From positions 2,790,001-2,854,000 of the forward strand of contig NC_018027.1 in assembly GCF_000266905.1 (NCBI RefSeq): DNA of 64,000 nt. Reading direction: 5' to 3'. Both the position numbers and the translations under genes were made by a program. Positions 17,065 to 27,270 of the stretch are shown in pieces (position 1 is the stretch's first letter; each line of letters starts with the position of its first letter). The DNA is from Mycolicibacterium chubuense NBB4 (lineage in GTDB: Bacteria > Actinomycetota > Actinomycetes > Mycobacteriales > Mycobacteriaceae). The notes beneath the pieces were generated by a model that ran no database searches, was not told the DNA's origin, and worked only from the letters and a program-made list of their open reading frames with translations.

Positions 17065-19437
17065 GTGACTTCGAGCGCTGCCGTAAAGACCGTAAACGCC
17101 CGTCTCGCTGAGGAACTGGCCGTAAAGGAAGTCCAGGTCGCCGCGGCGGTCCGGCTGCTCGACGAGGGTGCGACGGTCCCGTTCATCGCGCGCTATCGCA
17201 AGGAGGCCACCGGCAGCCTCGACGACGGCGCACTGCGCGCACTCGAGGAACGCCTCGGCTATCTGCGGGAGCTCGACGACCGGCGCGACGCGGTGCTGGC
17301 GTCGATCTCAGAACAGGGCAAACTGACTGACAAGTTGAAGGCCGCGCTGATGGCCGCGGAGACCAAGGCCCGCGTCGAGGACATCTACCTCCCGTACAAG
17401 CCCAAGCGCAGGACCAAGGCGCAGATCGCCCGCGAAGCCGGACTCGAACCGCTGGCCGATCGGCTGCTGGCCGACCCGTCGGCGGTGCCCGAGGAGGCCG
17501 CCGCACCCTTCGTCGGTGACGAGGTCGCCGACGCGGCCGCGGCGCTCGACGGCGCGCGGCACATCCTCGTCGAGCGTGCCGCAGAGGATGCCGAGTTGGT
17601 GGGGGCGCTGCGGGAACGGTTCTGGCAGTTCGGCTCTGTGCGCACCCGCGCCGCCACCGAGGCGGCCGAGGGCGGCGCCGCGGCGCAGAAATCGCAGAAA
17701 TTTCAGGACTACTTCGACTTCTCCGAGCCGCTGGACCGCATGCCGTCGCACCGTGTGCTGGCGGTGCTGCGCGGCGAGAAGGAGCAGGCGCTGGCCCTGA
17801 CCCTCGACGGCGGCGAGGAGGACCAGTACCAGGTGATGATCGCCGAGGCGCTCGGCGTCGACCTGTCCGCGGCCGCGGCTGCGACGCCGTGGCTCGCGGC
17901 CACGGTCAGGTTCGCGTGGCGCACCAGGATGTCGGTCTCGGCCTCGGTGGACGCCCGGATCCGGCTGCGGCTGCGCGCCGAGGAGGATGCCGTGGCGGTG
18001 TTCGCCCGCAACCTCAAGGACCTGCTGCTGGCCGCCCCGGCCGGCAACCGCACCACGCTGGGACTGGATCCGGGATTCCGCACCGGCGTCAAGGTCGCCG
18101 TCGTCGACGGCACCGGCAAGGTGGTCGACACCTGTGCGATCTATCCGCACCCGCCGCAGAAGCACTGGGACACCGCCAAGGCGACGCTGGCCGCACTGGT
18201 CGCCCGCCACGGCGTCGAACTGATCGCGATCGGGAACGGCACCGCGTCCCGCGAGACCGATGCGCTGGTCGCCGAACTGCTCGCCGACATGCGCACCGCG
18301 GGCGCGGCCCCGCCGGCCAAGGCCATGGTCAGCGAGGCAGGTGCCTCGGTGTACTCGGCGTCGGCCTATGCTGCCCGCGAACTGCCGGATCTCGACGTGA
18401 CCCTGCGGGGAGCGGTGTCCATCGCCCGGCGGCTGCAGGACCCGCTGGCCGAGCTCGTCAAGATCGAACCGAAGTCGATCGGGGTCGGCCAGTACCAGCA
18501 CGACGTGACGCCGGGAATCCTCGCGCGCAGCCTCGGCGCGGTGGTCGAGGACGCGGTCAACGCCGTCGGCGTCGATCTCAACACGGCGTCGGCGCCGCTG
18601 CTGGCGCGCGTCTCGGGGATCACCGAGACGCTGGCCGAGGCGATCGTCGCCCACCGCGACCGTGCGGGCCGGTACCCGAGCCGGCGCGCGCTGCTCGATG
18701 TCCCGCGGTTGGGGCCCAAGGCCTTCGAGCAGTGCGCCGGCTTCCTGCGGATCCGTGACGGAGAAGATCCGCTCGATGCTTCGGGCGTGCACCCCGAGGC
18801 GTACCCGGTGGTCCGGCGCATCCTCGACCGGGCGGGGGTCACGCTGGCCGAGATCATCGGCAACGAGCGTGCGCTGCGGGCGCTGCGCCCGGCGGACTTC
18901 GCCGACGACCGGTTCGGCATCCCCACGGTGACCGACATCCTGGGCGAGCTGGAGAAGCCCGGCCGCGATCCCCGCCCGGCGTTCACCACGGCGGCCTTCG
19001 CCGCGGGTGTGGAGAAGGTCGCCGACCTGGAGGTCGGCATGGTGCTCGAAGGCGTCGTCACCAACGTCGCGGCGTTCGGGGCGTTCGTCGATGTCGGGGT
19101 GCACCAAGACGGGCTCGTGCATGTCTCCGCGATGGCGGACCGCTTCGTCTCCGACCCGCACGAGGTGGTGAAGTCCGGGCAGGTGGTGCGGGTGAAGGTG
19201 CTCGAGGTCGACGTGGATCGTCAGCGCATCGGACTGAGCCTGCGGCTGAACGACGCACCATCCGCCGACCGCGGGCGGCGGCCGGAGCGCGGGAGCGGTC
19301 CGCGGGCCCGCAACGACCGCCCGCGCCGGGGCGATCCGCGGGGCACCGGCCGCGCCGACGGCACCGGGCGCACGAACGCCGACCGGCCCGGCGGGTCGAT
19401 GGCCCAGGCGCTGCGCGACGCGGGCTTCGGGCGTTGA
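17065..19437 (+). CDS. tex: Tex family RNA-binding protein
   Basis: A 790-aa Tex protein. The N-terminal helical region has [17 protein letters not shown] and the [24 protein letters not shown] signature. A YqgF/RNase H-like domain follows ([23 protein letters not shown]), then tandem helix-hairpin-helix units around [12 protein letters not shown] and [12 protein letters not shown]-terminal S1 domain is at [37 protein letters not shown], with a basic RG-rich tail. Tex binds nucleic acid and affects transcription and translation of stress genes. GTG 17065 is chosen because the conserved N-terminus begins just after it; the frame extends to 17032. Confidence 0.93.
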   Translation: MTSSAAVKTVNARLAEELAVKEVQVAAAVRLLDEGATVPFIARYRKEATGSLDDGALRALEERLGYLRELDDRRDAVLASISEQGKLTDKLKAALMAAETKARVEDIYLPYKPKRRTKAQIAREAGLEPLADRLLADPSAVPEEAAAPFVGDEVADAAAALDGARHILVERAAEDAELVGALRERFWQFGSVRTRAATEAAEGGAAAQKSQKFQDYFDFSEPLDRMPSHRVLAVLRGEKEQALALTLDGGEEDQYQVMIAEALGVDLSAAAAATPWLAATVRFAWRTRMSVSASVDARIRLRLRAEEDAVAVFARNLKDLLLAAPAGNRTTLGLDPGFRTGVKVAVVDGTGKVVDTCAIYPHPPQKHWDTAKATLAALVARHGVELIAIGNGTASRETDALVAELLADMRTAGAAPPAKAMVSEAGASVYSASAYAARELPDLDVTLRGAVSIARRLQDPLAELVKIEPKSIGVGQYQHDVTPGILARSLGAVVEDAVNAVGVDLNTASAPLLARVSGITETLAEAIVAHRDRAGRYPSRRALLDVPRLGPKAFEQCAGFLRIRDGEDPLDASGVHPEAYPVVRRILDRAGVTLAEIIGNERALRALRPADFADDRFGIPTVTDILGELEKPGRDPRPAFTTAAFAAGVEKVADLEVGMVLEGVVTNVAAFGAFVDVGVHQDGLVHVSAMADRFVSDPHEVVKSGQVVRVKVLEVDVDRQRIGLSLRLNDAPSADRGRRPERGSGPRARNDRPRRGDPRGTGRADGTGRTNADRPGGSMAQALRDAGFGR

Positions 19438-19450
19438 GGGCCGGCCCCGT

Positions 19451-20116
19451 TCAGCTGATATAGACCTCGTGGCCGTGGGGGTATCCGCCTCCGACCGTGG
19501 CGATGTGCACGTGGTTGTAGTGGTTAGCGGTGTCCGAACCGCGGTCGGCCATCGGGTGCGGCGTGCCGTGCGCGGGGTAGTAGGTCTGGCGCCAGATCAC
19601 GTCGTCGAGCCCGAAGCGGTCGGCGTTCTGCAGCGCATAGGACGCGATGAGGTTGCCGAGTTGGATGCCCTCGTCGCTGCTGTAGTTCGGGATCATCACG
19701 TCGATCGCCAGCCCGTCGGGGTGCCAGCGCAGGGCGTCGGGGCGCACTCCGCCGATGTTCTGGATCTCGGGGAACATCGCGCTGACCGCCCGCGCGGCGA
19801 GGATCGTCTTGACCTGCAGGCCGCTCTCGGGGGCGACACCTGCCGGCAGGGCGGCGTCCGGGCTCCGGCGCAGTGCGCGGGATGCCAGCATCGCCTGCGG
19901 CGTGCTCGGCTGGAACTGGTAGTTCGCGGCGGCCGCGTCGGTCGGCCCGGCCGCGATCAACTCCGCGCAGCAAGCGGGGGAGTCGACGACCTCGGCTCGC
20001 GGAAGCGCGTCGGCGCCCGCGGACAGCAGCGCCGCGGCGGGAACGGCGAGCGCGGCCGCCGGCGCCGACCATCGACGGCGTCGTTGGGTGGTTGCGCTGT
20101 GCCTTCCCACGGGCAC
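19451..20116 (-). CDS. Secreted protein with ARB_07466/VldE-like C-terminal domain
   Basis: A 221-aa exported protein of a mycobacterial family. Residues about 1-45 form a signal peptide with RRRRW followed by a hydrophobic Ala-rich stretch. The rest contains IQNIGGVRPDALRWHPDGLAIDVMIPNYSSDEG, VIWRQTYYPAHG, MADRGSDTANHYNHVHIATVGGGYP. The His/Asp-rich pattern (HPDGLAID, HYNHVHI) resembles metal sites of D-Ala-D-Ala peptidase-like folds, so cell-wall binding or hydrolysis is possible but not shown. GTG 20116 or 20110 would start it just before the signal peptide; the frame is open further upstream. It converges on tex. Confidence 0.65.
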   Translation of the reverse strand: MPVGRHSATTQRRRRWSAPAAALAVPAAALLSAGADALPRAEVVDSPACCAELIAAGPTDAAAANYQFQPSTPQAMLASRALRRSPDAALPAGVAPESGLQVKTILAARAVSAMFPEIQNIGGVRPDALRWHPDGLAIDVMIPNYSSDEGIQLGNLIASYALQNADRFGLDDVIWRQTYYPAHGTPHPMADRGSDTANHYNHVHIATVGGGYPHGHEVYIS

Positions 20117-20441
20117 GCACCATACCTGCAGGTTGGGGCAGTTCCGAAACGGCGATTCCGCGGCTGGGCCCGCTGCCGGCCGTCGTCGCTCCGAGGAATC
20201 CGGCTTTTGCGCAGCGCACAGCGTTGCCCCACCCCGCCTGCCCGCGGGCAAACTGTGCGCCAGATTACGGGCGGGCAAGGGCTCGGTGAACAGCGCGCGC
20301 AACCCGCCGACCGGCGTTACGCTCCTGCCGTCTGCCGAGCGCTGGCGCTCCCCGAGCGTCTCATCGTGCACAGCTGTAACAGCGGATCGGCAGGGTGCGA
20401 TAGGTCACACATACCGGTGCGACGACGGAAAGGAGCTCGCG
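20117..20441. other. Divergent intergenic region
   Basis: About 325 bases between the divergent secreted protein and the proline-rich membrane protein. Both start sites are covered by GAAAGGAG (20428-20435) on the plus side and GCAGGT on the minus side. Long open frames run through it on both strands but have no homology I recognise and only GC-driven openness. No promoter was confidently identified. Confidence 0.45.
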
Positions 20442-21464
20442 GTGGGTGCGGTACTGGGGCTGTCTCTCACCGCGAGCGACATCGTGTGGGCGCTGGTCGA
20501 TGCGTCCGACGGCGCGCTGCTCGACCACGACGCCCTGGAGTTCGACACGGACTCGCGGTTGGCGGCAGAGGCCGCGCGCGGCGCCGAGGACATCGCCAGG
20601 GCGGGCGGCCTCGAGGTGGATCGTGTGCGGCTGGTCTGGAGCGAGGACGTCGAAGACGACGGCGTGCGGTTACAGGCGCGACTGGCGCACTCGTGCCGCG
20701 CCGAGGTGGAGGCCGTACCGCTGACGTGCGCCATGGCGGCTCCCGTCGCCGCGCAGGCGGTGGACATGGCGCCGCGACTCGCGCTCGCCTACGGCGCCGC
20801 ACGGGCCGACGTCGGCCTGCACGATGCGATCACCATGCCGATCCGGTTGCGCGAGAACGCCCCCCGGCGTCGTCATCGCCGGCGCATCGTCGCCGCGGCG
20901 GTCGGTACCGCGGCCGCTGCGGTCCTCTCGATCTTCTTCCTCGCCGCCGCCGGCTCCCCGCCGCAGGTGGTGCCCGCCGCAGCGAGCCTGCAGCAGACCA
21001 CCGCCCCGGACCCGGGCTGGGTGAGTGTGCCGGCACCGTCGGACCGTGCGGCGCAGCAAGTCCGCAAGGTGGTCGCCGCGACTCCGTCGAAGAGTCGACC
21101 CGCGCCGAAGGCCTACCACCCCGCGGCGCCGATGCTCGCCACACCGCACCCCGCGGCCCCGGTACTCGCGACACCGCAACCCGCGGCCCCGGTACTCGAA
21201 ACGCCGCAGCCGCAAGCCCCCGTGCTCGAAACGCCGAAGCCGGACGCCCCCGTGCTCGAAGCACCCCAGCCGGAAGCGCCGGTGCGCGCCGAGACCGAGC
21301 CCGCGCAGGTGCCGCACCTGCCGCCGGCCGGATCACCGCACCTGCCGGAACTGCCGGCGGAGATGGGTCCCGGGCCGCTGCCCGGCCCGGCCGACGAGTT
21401 CGCCGGACCCCTGCCCGGACCGCAGACGACAGATCCGGTCAATCTGTCTTCTCCGTTGCCCTGA
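20442..21464 (+). CDS. Membrane protein with DUF7159-like N-terminus and proline-rich repeat tail
   Basis: A 340-aa protein found in mycobacteria; function unknown. Residues 1-125 are a soluble alpha/beta region beginning VGAVLGLSLTASDIVWALVD. A basic stretch (PRRRHRRR) and one transmembrane segment (AAVGTAAAAVLSIFFLAAAG) follow at about 150-170. The tail has five to six near-repeats of about ten residues of the form PxAPVLxTPx, then a Pro/Gly-rich end. This topology suggests a cytoplasmic domain with a periplasmic or wall-spanning extension. GTG 20442 follows AAAGGAG. It is followed 17 bases later by the acyl-CoA dehydrogenase-like gene on the same strand. Confidence 0.72.
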   Translation: MGAVLGLSLTASDIVWALVDASDGALLDHDALEFDTDSRLAAEAARGAEDIARAGGLEVDRVRLVWSEDVEDDGVRLQARLAHSCRAEVEAVPLTCAMAAPVAAQAVDMAPRLALAYGAARADVGLHDAITMPIRLRENAPRRRHRRRIVAAAVGTAAAAVLSIFFLAAAGSPPQVVPAAASLQQTTAPDPGWVSVPAPSDRAAQQVRKVVAATPSKSRPAPKAYHPAAPMLATPHPAAPVLATPQPAAPVLETPQPQAPVLETPKPDAPVLEAPQPEAPVRAETEPAQVPHLPPAGSPHLPELPAEMGPGPLPGPADEFAGPLPGPQTTDPVNLSSPLP

Positions 21465-21481
21465 CAGCGTACGGTCGAGCC

Positions 21482-22672
21482 GTGACAGCGGTATCGTCTC
21501 GCGCCCGCACCGCCCACCCCGTCGATCTGGCCCGCGAGATGCGCGACCTGGTCCGCGCCGAGGCCGCCGAATCCGAGCGGAACCGGACGCTGACCGCGCC
21601 GGTCGTCGATGCGATGTGGGCGTCCGGCCTGATGACGGCGTTCAATCCGCAATCCGCGGGCGGCATGGAGCCCTCGTTCGCCGACATGATCGAGACCTGG
21701 ATCGAAATGGCTTGGCAGGACGGCTCTTTCGGTTGGGTCGGGATCGCGAATCTGCCGTCGTCGTTCGCGGCCGCGACGTATCTGTCCGATGCCGGGTTCG
21801 CCGAGGTGTTCACCGCCAACGACAACCACGTCACGATGGGCGGCCAGTTCTTCCCCAACGGTCAGGGCGTCGCGGTCGACGGCGGCTACCGCCTGACCGG
21901 GTCGTGGAGTTTCGGCTCGGGGACCGGTCACGCCGAGTACGTCGCCGCGGGCTTCCTGCCGATGGTCGACGGCGAGATTCGCTGGATCAGCGAGGGGGTG
22001 CCCGACATGCAGGTGGCCGTGGTGCCGCGCGCCGAGGTCACCTTCAACGACGGGTGGTTCGTGCAGGGCCTCAAGGGAACCGGGTCCTACGACTACGCGA
22101 TCGACGACGTGTTCGTCCCGCACGGCCGCACGTTCCCGTTGTTCACCCGCGAACCTCGGCGGGGCGCTTCGCCCGCCACCCGCATGGGCATGATGCCGGT
22201 GACCGCCGCCGGCCACGCCGCGTGGGCGCTCGGGGTGGCCAAGAGCATGCTCGACGACGTCGCCGAACTGGCGGCGACCAAGTACCGGATGAGCGACATG
22301 GCGGCGCTGGCCAGTCGCCCCACCTTCCAGAAGGGGCTGGCTCACCACGTCGCGGCGTGGCGGGCGGCGCGACTGCTGGTGCTCGACGCGTTCTCGACCG
22401 CCGAGGCGGCGGTGGCCGCCGGCGATGCGCTGACCCCGACCTTGCGGGCGGACATGCGCGTGGCCGCCGTGTTCGCCACCGACACCGCGCGGGCGTGCGC
22501 GGAATGGGCGCATCTGGTGGCGGGCACGTCCGCGATCCGCGAGGGGAGCCGTCTGGAACGAGCCTTCCGCGACATCTACACCGGCACTCAGCACGCCTTC
22601 ATCAGCGAGAAGGTCGCCATCGACGCCGCCCAGGTGTGGCTGGGCCTCATCGAGGACCAGTTCGGGCTCTGA
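21482..22672 (+). CDS. Acyl-CoA dehydrogenase-family flavoprotein
   Basis: A 396-aa member of the acyl-CoA dehydrogenase/HsaA-like flavoprotein superfamily. N-terminal helices (AAESERNRTLTAPVVDAMWASGLM) lead to a beta domain with GGYRLTGSWSFGSGTGHAEYVAAG and GTGSYDYAIDDVFVP, then a C-terminal helical bundle (HAAWALGVAKSMLDDVAEL, AHLVAGTSAIREGSRLERAFRDIYTGTQHAF). The Gly-Thr-Ser and FRDIYTGTQHA parts resemble flavin-dependent group D monooxygenases. Substrate unknown. GTG 21482 was chosen from the conserved N-terminus. It converges on the methyltransferase gene with about 9 bases between. Confidence 0.83.
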   Translation: MTAVSSRARTAHPVDLAREMRDLVRAEAAESERNRTLTAPVVDAMWASGLMTAFNPQSAGGMEPSFADMIETWIEMAWQDGSFGWVGIANLPSSFAAATYLSDAGFAEVFTANDNHVTMGGQFFPNGQGVAVDGGYRLTGSWSFGSGTGHAEYVAAGFLPMVDGEIRWISEGVPDMQVAVVPRAEVTFNDGWFVQGLKGTGSYDYAIDDVFVPHGRTFPLFTREPRRGASPATRMGMMPVTAAGHAAWALGVAKSMLDDVAELAATKYRMSDMAALASRPTFQKGLAHHVAAWRAARLLVLDAFSTAEAAVAAGDALTPTLRADMRVAAVFATDTARACAEWAHLVAGTSAIREGSRLERAFRDIYTGTQHAFISEKVAIDAAQVWLGLIEDQFGL

Positions 22673-22681
22673 CCGGCGGTC

Positions 22682-23311
22682 TCAGGCCTTCACGCCGACC
22701 GTGATGAGGTCGGACAGCACCTGGGTCCAGAGCGGCCGGCGCACGCGATGCTGATCGTCCACCGAGAAGCCGGCGTCGGTGAACAGGGTGCGCATCCGCG
22801 CCGGGTCTGGCGCCTCGTAGAGCGGGGCCGGCAGCATCTGCAGCGGAAAGCGCTGGCGCGGACTCAGAGTGGCCACGGCGGCGAAGCCGCCCGGGGCGAG
22901 CACGCGGTGGAACTCGCGCAGCGCGGCGGGCTGATTGAACCAATGGAACGCCGAAGTGCTCACGACCGCATCGAGGCTGCCGTCGTCGAACGGGAGCTGC
23001 TCGGCCGGCGCGGTCAACCACTGCACCGTCGTCGACCGCTGCGCGGCCTGGGCGAGCATCCCCTCGGACAGATCGACACCGAAGATCTGATCGGGATGCA
23101 CTTCCCGGGCGATGCGGTCAGCGAGAATGCCTGTCCCGCAACCGACATCGGCTACCCGGCGGGAACCGTGCGCTCTCAGCAGAGCGATCATCTCGTCCTG
23201 CGCGGGGCGGTACACCCACTGCTGGACGACCGCCGTGTCATAGAGCGGGGCGGCGACGCTCCAGAACCGGGTGACCGCCTCGTTGAACCGCCTGCGGGTG
23301 GCCGACGGCAC
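22682..23311 (-). CDS. SAM-dependent methyltransferase, class I
   Basis: A 209-aa Methyltransf_11-type enzyme. Motif I is VADVGCGTGILADRIA, motif II is IFGVDLSEGMLAQA, then LPFDDGSLDAVVSTSAFHWF and the post-motif VLAPGGFAAVATL. The likely start GTG 23311 is 2 bases after the stop of the upstream DUF732 gene and has no clear ribosome site, so translation is probably coupled. It is the last gene of the mmpS-mmpL-DUF732 run, which suggests it methylates a lipid or siderophore handled by the transporter (inference only). The frame is open to 23398. Confidence 0.8.
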   Translation of the reverse strand: MPSATRRRFNEAVTRFWSVAAPLYDTAVVQQWVYRPAQDEMIALLRAHGSRRVADVGCGTGILADRIAREVHPDQIFGVDLSEGMLAQAAQRSTTVQWLTAPAEQLPFDDGSLDAVVSTSAFHWFNQPAALREFHRVLAPGGFAAVATLSPRQRFPLQMLPAPLYEAPDPARMRTLFTDAGFSVDDQHRVRRPLWTQVLSDLITVGVKA

Positions 23312-23313
23312 GG

Positions 23314-23658
23314 CTACTGCGGGTGCGCCGCGGCGGCGTCGAGGACCGGCAGCTTCTCCGGGCAGTAGGTCCGCAGCGCGGCGGCCAGGAACTTCCACGC
23401 CTGATCGGTGGTCGCATCCTTCTGCAGCTGGTTGTGCACGAAGTTCGCCGAGGCGAACGCGTCGTGATCGACGCCCGCGTACAACCGCTTACAGGTGATC
23501 TTGCCGATCCAGGCGTTGTAGTCCTTCTGGCCGTAGATGCCGTAGGTGTGCAACTCGTTGGCGAAATTCGTGTCCGGGTCCGCCACCGCCGGGGCCGCGG
23601 TGGCCAGTGCCCCCACAGTCGCCGCCACCGTGGCGATCCCGATCAGGATTCGCTTCAT
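23314..23658 (-). CDS. Secreted DUF732 protein
   Basis: A 114-aa exported protein. The signal peptide is residues 1-27 ([21 protein letters not shown] then APAVADPD). The mature part is the DUF732 fold with two cysteines (TCKRL and RTYCPE) that would form the conserved disulphide. Function unknown; the family is abundant in mycobacteria. ATG 23658 is preceded by AGGAG and overlaps the mmpL stop as ATGA, so it is translationally coupled to the transporter. Confidence 0.85.
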   Translation of the reverse strand: MKRILIGIATVAATVGALATAAPAVADPDTNFANELHTYGIYGQKDYNAWIGKITCKRLYAGVDHDAFASANFVHNQLQKDATTDQAWKFLAAALRTYCPEKLPVLDAAAAHPQ

Positions 23659-26561
23659 GTTCGCACTCCTTCCGAGGGATCCCGTTGCAGCTCTTGCGCT
23701 TTCGGCCATGGGGCGGGGACCGGGCGTCTGCGCACCCGTTGCGGCCACCAGAACCAGGGGCCCATTATCGCAGCGATCGACGGCGTCATGAAGGCCCGGA
23801 TCACCAAGGTGTCGAACAGAAGGCCCAGACCGATCGTCGTACCCACCTGCCCGATGACCGTCAACTCGCTGACCGCCATCGACATCATGGTGAGCGCGAA
23901 CACCAACCCAGCGGCCGTCACCACCGAACCGCTGCCGCCCATGGCGCGGATGATGCCCGTGCCGATGCCGGCCTGGATCTCCTCTTTGAGTCGCGACACC
24001 AGCAGCAGGTTGTAGTCGGCGCCGACCGCCAGCAGGATGATGACGGCCATCGCGAGCACCATCCAGTGCAGTTCGGTGCCCAGGATGTGTTGCCAGAACA
24101 ACACCGACAGACCGAACGACGCAGCCAGCGACACCACCACCGTGCCGACGATGACCGCGGCGGCGACGATCGCCCGGGTGAGCAACAGCATGATGATGAA
24201 GATCAGCCCCAGCGCGGAGATCCCGGCGATCAGCAGGTCGTAGTTGGCTCCGTCCTGCATGTCCTTGAACGTCGCCGCGGTACCGCCGAGGTAGATCCTG
24301 GACCCCTCCAGCGGAGTGCCCTTGACGGCCTCCTTGGCGGCCTGCTTGATCGCGTCGATCTTGGCGATGCCCTCGGGACTGAGCGGGTCACCGTCGTGAG
24401 AGATGATGAACCGGACCGCGTGGCCGTCGGAGGACAGGAACTGCTTCAGGCCGCGCTGGAAGTCCTTGTTGTCGAAGATCTCCGGGGGCAGATAGAACGA
24501 GTCGTCGTTCATCGAGTCGTCGAACGCCTCGCCCATGGCGTCCGAGTCCTCCTGCATGGCCGCCATCTGATCCTGCATGCCCTTCTGGCTCTGGTACATG
24601 GTCAGCATCATGGTTTTCATGGTCCGCATGGTGTCGATCATCTCGGGCATCAGCGCGACCATCTGCGGCATCAGCGAGTCCAGCCGCTTCATCTCGGGGA
24701 TGATCTGCTTGAAGTCGTCGGTCATCACGTCGATGCCGTCGAGGGTGTCGAACACCGAGCGGATCGCCCAGCACACCGGAATGTTGTAGCAGTGCGGTTC
24801 CCAGTAGAAGTAGTTGCGGATCGGCCGGAAGAAGTCGTCGAAGTTGGCGATGCTGTCCCGCAGTGACTCGACGTCGACGACCATTCCGTCCATCTTCGTC
24901 ACCATGCTGTGGGTGATCTCGGACATCTGCTTGGTCAGGCTCGACATCTTCTGCATCGTCGCGATGGTCTTGTCCATCTCGCCGGCCTGGACCAGCATGT
25001 CGGCCATCCGGTCCTGCATGTACTTCTGATTGAGCCGCTGGGTGGTGCCCTGCATGCTCATCTGGAACGGGATCGACGTGTGCTTGATCGGCTTGCCGTC
25101 GGGCCGGGTGATCGCCTGGACCCGCGCGATCCCCGGGACCTTGAACAGGGCCTTGGCGATCTTGTCGATCACCAGGAAGTCCGCCGAGTTGCGCAGGTCG
25201 TGGTCGCTTTCGACCATCAGCAGCTCGGGATTCATCCGGGCCTGGTCGAAGTGGCGGTCCGCCGCGGCATAACCCTCGTTGGCGGGCAGGTCGGCGGGCA
25301 GGTACTGGCGGTCGTTGTAGTTGGTCCGGTACCCGGGCAGGGTCAGCAGTCCGACCAGCGACAGGGCGATCGTCCCGACCAGGATCGGCCCCGGCCAGCG
25401 CACCACGGCGGCGCCGATCTTGCGCCAGCCGCGGATGCGCATCTGCCGCTTGGGGTCCAGGATCCTCCCGAAGCGGGTGACCACCGAGATGAACGCGACC
25501 ATCATCACGACGCCGGCCACGACGACGACGAACATGCCGATCGCCAGCGGGATGCCGAGCGTCTGGAAGTACGGCAGCCGGGTGAAGCTCAGGCAGAACG
25601 TCGCACCGGCGATCGTCAGGCCCGAGCCCAGCACCACGTGAGCGGTGCCGTGGAACATCGTGTAGAACGCGCTCTCTTTGTCCTCGCCGGCCCCTCGTGC
25701 CTCCTGATAGCGGCCTATCAGGAAGATCGCGTAGTCGGTCGCCGCGGCGATCGCCAGCGTCACCAACAGGTTGGTCGCGAACGTGGAGAGCCCGATGATG
25801 TCGTGGTAGCCGAGGAATGCGACGACACCGCGGGCGGTCGCCAGTGACATGACGACCATCAGCAGGGTGATGAGCACCGTGACGATCGAGCGGTAGACCA
25901 GCAGCAGCATGATGATGATGACCGTGAACGTGACGGCCTCGATCAGGTTCATGCTGCGGTCGCCGGCGATGTGCTGGTCGGCGGCCAGCGCTGCCGGTCC
26001 GGTGACGTAGGCCTTGACCCCCGGCGGTGGCGGCAGGCTCTCGATGATGTGCTGCACCGCCTCGACCGATTCGTTGGCCAGCGCTTCGCCCTGGTTACCG
26101 GCGAGCTTGACCTGGACGTAGGCGGCCTTGCCGTCGTTGCTCTGCGATCCCGACGCGGTCAGCGGATCGCTCCAGAAGTCCTGGACGGACTGCACGTGCT
26201 TCGTGTCGGCCTCGAGCCGGTTGACCATCTGGTCGTACCAGGCGTGGGCGGCGTCGCCGAGCGGCTTGTCGCCCTCGAAGACGATCATCACCTGGCTGTT
26301 GGAGTCGCCCTCCTTGAACAGCTCGCCGACCTTCTTCATCGAGATCATCGACGGCGCGTCGTCGGGGCTCATGGAGACCGCGCGCATCTGGCCGACGGTC
26401 TCCAGCTGCGGGACCACCACGTTGAGGATGACCATGAGCGCGATCCAGCCGATGACGATCGGCAGCGCGAACAGCCGGATCATCCGCGGAATGAACGGCC
26501 GGTGCGGCTTCTTCGCGGGCGGGAACGCCTCGGTCGGGGCGTCGTGAACTGGTGTCGTCAT
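23655..26561 (-). CDS. MmpL-family RND lipid/siderophore transporter
   Basis: A 968-aa MmpL protein of the MmpL4/MmpL5 type. It has an N-terminal transmembrane helix ([21 protein letters not shown]), a periplasmic porter loop, and a membrane block with the proton-relay-like [17 protein letters not shown] second, methionine-rich periplasmic region contains an alpha-helical coiled part ([41 protein letters not shown]). The second membrane block has [15 protein letters not shown]. It exports lipids, siderophores or drugs using the proton gradient with its MmpS partner. The ATG overlaps the mmpS stop (ATGA), and its own stop overlaps the next ATG. Confidence 0.95.
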   Translation of the reverse strand: MTTPVHDAPTEAFPPAKKPHRPFIPRMIRLFALPIVIGWIALMVILNVVVPQLETVGQMRAVSMSPDDAPSMISMKKVGELFKEGDSNSQVMIVFEGDKPLGDAAHAWYDQMVNRLEADTKHVQSVQDFWSDPLTASGSQSNDGKAAYVQVKLAGNQGEALANESVEAVQHIIESLPPPPGVKAYVTGPAALAADQHIAGDRSMNLIEAVTFTVIIIMLLLVYRSIVTVLITLLMVVMSLATARGVVAFLGYHDIIGLSTFATNLLVTLAIAAATDYAIFLIGRYQEARGAGEDKESAFYTMFHGTAHVVLGSGLTIAGATFCLSFTRLPYFQTLGIPLAIGMFVVVVAGVVMMVAFISVVTRFGRILDPKRQMRIRGWRKIGAAVVRWPGPILVGTIALSLVGLLTLPGYRTNYNDRQYLPADLPANEGYAAADRHFDQARMNPELLMVESDHDLRNSADFLVIDKIAKALFKVPGIARVQAITRPDGKPIKHTSIPFQMSMQGTTQRLNQKYMQDRMADMLVQAGEMDKTIATMQKMSSLTKQMSEITHSMVTKMDGMVVDVESLRDSIANFDDFFRPIRNYFYWEPHCYNIPVCWAIRSVFDTLDGIDVMTDDFKQIIPEMKRLDSLMPQMVALMPEMIDTMRTMKTMMLTMYQSQKGMQDQMAAMQEDSDAMGEAFDDSMNDDSFYLPPEIFDNKDFQRGLKQFLSSDGHAVRFIISHDGDPLSPEGIAKIDAIKQAAKEAVKGTPLEGSRIYLGGTAATFKDMQDGANYDLLIAGISALGLIFIIMLLLTRAIVAAAVIVGTVVVSLAASFGLSVLFWQHILGTELHWMVLAMAVIILLAVGADYNLLLVSRLKEEIQAGIGTGIIRAMGGSGSVVTAAGLVFALTMMSMAVSELTVIGQVGTTIGLGLLFDTLVIRAFMTPSIAAIMGPWFWWPQRVRRRPVPAPWPKAQELQRDPSEGVRT

Positions 26562-27001
26562 GCCGATTTCACAAAGCAGAAGGTCTGGGCGTTCAAGCCG
26601 GTGGTCGTCTTCTCGTCCTTCAATTCATCGTCGACGAGGATCCGGCAGGTGATGGAGCTGCCGTCGCCCTGGGCGACGATGTTGGGCGCGGCCGACGGCT
26701 CGGTGGTGCTCAGAGTGAGCGACCAGGGGAGGGCGGCGTCGTCGACCCGCTGCGGTTTGGCGTCGAGATCCAGATAGTTGATGTCGGCGTAGGAGCCGGT
26801 TCCGGTGATCTCGTAGCGAACGACCTTGGGATTGAACGGCTCGGGCAGTTCGGCGAAGTTGCGCGGAGTGTGGATGATGCCTTCGGACCCGAAGAATGTC
26901 CGGATGCGGGAGACGGTCAGGCCGGCGATCACCACGACGACCACGATGAGCAGGGGAAGCCAGACCTTCTTGGCGAGCCCGATCACGACGCCTGCTCCCA
27001 C
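26558..27001 (-). CDS. MmpS-family accessory protein
   Basis: A 147-aa MmpS protein. One transmembrane segment ([21 protein letters not shown]) is followed by the family periplasmic domain with [49 protein letters not shown] and FCFVKSA. It supports the MmpL exporter encoded next. GTG 27001 gives the full frame. GTG 26986 with GGAGCAGG eight bases upstream is a better ribosome-site match and would shorten it by five residues. The gene is divergent from the P450. Confidence 0.92.
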   Translation of the reverse strand: MGAGVVIGLAKKVWLPLLIVVVVVIAGLTVSRIRTFFGSEGIIHTPRNFAELPEPFNPKVVRYEITGTGSYADINYLDLDAKPQRVDDAALPWSLTLSTTEPSAAPNIVAQGDGSSITCRILVDDELKDEKTTTGLNAQTFCFVKSA

Positions 27002-27086
27002 CCGTTGCCGCGCATTGATCCCTCTGGTTATTCGTGACTGATGTTCTGCTGATCGTAACTTAGCCCGTATAACTTCTCATTCGGCC

Positions 27087-27105
27087 ACAGATTAGCTCAA
27101 CCTAT
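27087..27105. promoter_or_regulatory. Weak IdeR-box-like sequence in the mmpS/P450 divergent region
   Basis: The 19 bases ACAGATTAGCTCAACCTAT match about 12 of 19 positions of the remembered IdeR iron box (TTAGGTTAGSCTAACCTAA), with the right half best. Iron control is known for some mmpS-mmpL pairs that export siderophores. The match is weak and may be chance in an AT-richer promoter region. Confidence 0.2.
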
Positions 27106-27270
27106 TGTGCTGCTGCTAACTGTTGGGGCGACGGTGCGTTCCACGTCACTTTCGCTCCAGCGGCCCGCACCCCCACCGGGCCGCTGCGGATTCCCTTGAC
27201 CGCCCGCCGATCCCGCTGCTAGACACATTCGGCAGGCCCACCGGACGACCTGCGCGAGGAGTGTGCGCGG

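Noticed and set aside
23655..26561. Several 200-300-codon frames opposite mmpL
   Set aside because: All are low-complexity His/Asp-rich shadows typical of reversed membrane-protein codons.
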